64,000 nt of DNA from Desulforhabdus sp. TSK (GTDB lineage Bacteria > Desulfobacterota > Syntrophobacteria > Syntrophobacterales > Syntrophobacteraceae). Below the pieces are notes generated by a model. That model saw only the letters and a program-made list of their open reading frames with translations. It had not been told where the DNA came from and ran no database searches. A program made the position numbers and the translations under genes. Of this stretch, positions 62,411-64,000 are shown piece after piece; the first letter of the stretch is position 1; each line of letters starts with the position of its first letter. Where the stretch lies: the NCBI RefSeq assembly GCF_022836495.1, contig NZ_BQXM01000017.1:36375-100374 (forward strand). The letters run 5' to 3'.

Positions 62411-63902
62411 GTCCGAACAGCTGGACCACGACCACGTAGAACAGCGGTATGAATGGAGTCGCCAGGAAGGTGGCGGCCAGCATCCCGCCCAGAACGCCGG
62501 TGCCGATGGCCGTTTGCGCTCCCGCACCGGCACCGGTGGCGAGCGCCAGGGGAAGAACACCGAAGCCGAAGGCAAGTGATGTCATGACAATCGGGCGAAG
62601 CCTCAGCCTGGAACCTTCCAGCGTGGCTTCGATCAGTCCCATGCCTTCCTTGACCTTGTCCATGGCGAACTGAACGATCAAGATGGCGTTTTTTGTCGTC
62701 AGACCGAGGACGGTGAGGAGCCCGATCTGGCAATAGACATCGTTGGGGAATCCACGGAGTGATGCGGCCGCAATGCTGCCGATCACCCCCAGCGGCAGAG
62801 TCAGCATGATGGAAATGGGAAGCGTCCAGCTCTCATAAAGGGCTGCAAGGCACAGAAAAATCACGATCATGGAAAAGGCGTACAGCAGCGGAGCCTGGGA
62901 CTTCGACATCCGTTCCTGGTAGGAGAGGCCTGTCCAGTCAAACCCGATGCCCCGGGGCAATTTCGAGGCGATTTCTTCCATGGCCTGCATCGCCTCCCCC
63001 GAGCTCTTCCCCGGCGCCGGTTCACCCCAGATGTTCAATGATGGAAAGCTGTTGAAACGCTCCAGCCTCGGCGATCCATAAAACCAGTGGCCGGTGGCGA
63101 AAGAGGTGAAAGGGGTCATTGTGCCGGCACCATTGCGGACATAAAGGCGTTCCAGATCTTTTGGCAGCATGCGATACGGGGCGTCGGCCTGAACGTATAC
63201 CCGTTTGACTCGCCCTCCCTGGATGAAGTCATTGACATAGGCGCCGCCAAATGCCGCAGAGATGGTCGTGTGAATAGAATCAATGGGAACCCCCAATGCA
63301 CCGGCCTTTTGCCAATCCACATCGATGCGGTATTGGGGGACATCCTCCAGGCCGTTGGGGCGCACACGGGTCAGCCTCGGATCCTTGGAGGCCATGCCGA
63401 GCAACTGGTTGCGGGCCGCCATCAAGGCTTCATGACCCAGTCCGCTCCGGTCCTGCAGCTGGAAGTCGAATCCACCCGCCTGTCCGAGCTCCAGGACTGC
63501 CGGCGGTGGGAAGGCGAATACCCTGGCATTACGAATCTGAGAGAACTTTCCCATGGCGCGTTTCACCAGGGCATTGACTTTCAGGTCGGCCCTGCGGCGC
63601 AAGTTCCAGTCCTTCAGCTGAACGAATGCCAGCCCCACGTTCTGCCCTGTTCCTGAAAAGCTCCGGCCGGCAAGCGTGAAGCAGGAGCCTACCGCTTCCT
63701 TTTCATCCACCAGAAAATGGTTTCGTACTTGATTCATGACCTGCTCGGTCTGCTCCAGAGTTGAACCCTCAGGCATCGCTGCCTGAACAAACATGATCCC
63801 CTGATCTTCACTGGGGAGGTAAGCGGTGGGCATTCGCTGGAAAAGAAAGCCGAGAGCCGCCGCCAGGAGAACATAAGTACCCAAGCAAATATTTTCAAAC
63901 AA
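62395..63902 (-). pseudogene. Truncated RND efflux pump gene (AcrB-type, C-terminal half)
   Basis: About 500 codons of the second half of an HAE1-type RND pump: QRMPTAYLPSEDQGIMFVQA, then GIGFDWTGLSYQERMSKSQA, LPLGVIGSIAAASLRGFPND, GLTTKNAILIVQFAMDKVKE and RLRPIVMTSLAFGFGVLPLA. These are intact, but the first half (about 530 residues) is absent: upstream of 63902 the sequence is unrelated and stop-rich. The 3' end runs out of frame into the outer-membrane-factor remnant. Not functional as written. Confidence 0.83.
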
Positions 63903-64000
63903 AGTTGATATGATGAACGAAATCGGATAAGTGATATTACGATGTTAATGTCAAAGCCTCTACGAGGAGCCTGCGTGAAGTACGTAAAGCCATTATCCGA
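63903..64000. other. AT-rich sequence replacing the 5' half of the RND gene, with a short inverted repeat
   Basis: No coding sequence. TCGGATAA at 63923-63930 and TTATCCGA at 63993-64000 are inverse, and a CCTC-TAC-GAGG hairpin lies between. It could be the edge of an insertion or a deletion junction; the window stops here, so nothing more can be said. Confidence 0.4.

Overview
The window reads as one chromosome segment of a Gram-negative, strictly anaerobic-type bacterium. The best guess is a sulfate-reducing or syntrophic member of the Desulfobacterota, near Syntrophobacter. This is inferred from gene content (a ferredoxin-fused electron-transfer flavoprotein with an acyl-CoA dehydrogenase, rhodanese/YedE sulfur genes, LptFG and lipoproteins) and gene order, not from a marker phylogeny. 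Apart from one AT-rich gene, the DNA looks uniformly moderately GC-rich.

Left part (1-35 kb), mostly housekeeping. A cut Ste24-type protease and a zinc-ribbon protein are followed by a long minus-strand run. In transcription order it is DUF177-rpmF, then acyl-CoA dehydrogenase-etfB-etfA (ending in a clear terminator), then fabG-fabF-rpiB-glyA-ribD-ribE-ribBA-ribH-nusB. plsX, fabH, fabD and acpP, which often share such a cluster, are absent. Next come gltX, a sensor kinase with a degenerate ATP-binding domain, small lipoproteins, lepA-hemW, a cyclophilin, and a ZraS-like kinase divergent from a secreted His/Met-rich protein with a sigma-54-like promoter. A SCO protein sits beside a decayed ABC-transporter binding protein. 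A three-gene sulfur operon combines a secreted rhodanese, a YedE-like permease, and a second permease fused to three rhodanese domains.

Right-centre (35-60 kb), the most interesting part. A contiguous acyl-ACP synthetase, NAD-dependent reductase, acyl carrier protein and serine palmitoyltransferase set matches the bacterial ceramide pathway (aasR-cerR-acpR-spt). A bacterial ceramide synthase homologue (GNAT fold) lies at 57.4 kb. Between them are a lipid/ceramide kinase, a Tam41-like nucleotidyltransferase, a CDP-alcohol phosphatidyltransferase with an N-terminal extension, two more nucleotidyltransferases, an MsbA-type ABC exporter, LptG/LptF permeases, a phospholipase D-like protein, two GT-B-like glycosyltransferases and a metallophosphoesterase. 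Together they look like an island that makes a ceramide, phosphorylates it, adds a head group by a CDP route, and may move it to the outer membrane. The head-group and export steps are inference.

Right end (60-64 kb): a starch-synthase-like GT5 enzyme and a decayed RND efflux operon in which the 3' half of the pump gene is joined to the tail of an outer-membrane-factor gene.

Dispersed repeats are prominent: two REP/REPIN-like families (cores GTAGGAGCGGCATCCTGCCG and GTAGGAGCGGCTTCCAGCCG) and a pair of 105-bp MITE-like elements. lptF is broken by a run of 11 G. I saw no rRNA or tRNA genes, CRISPR arrays or complete insertion sequences.
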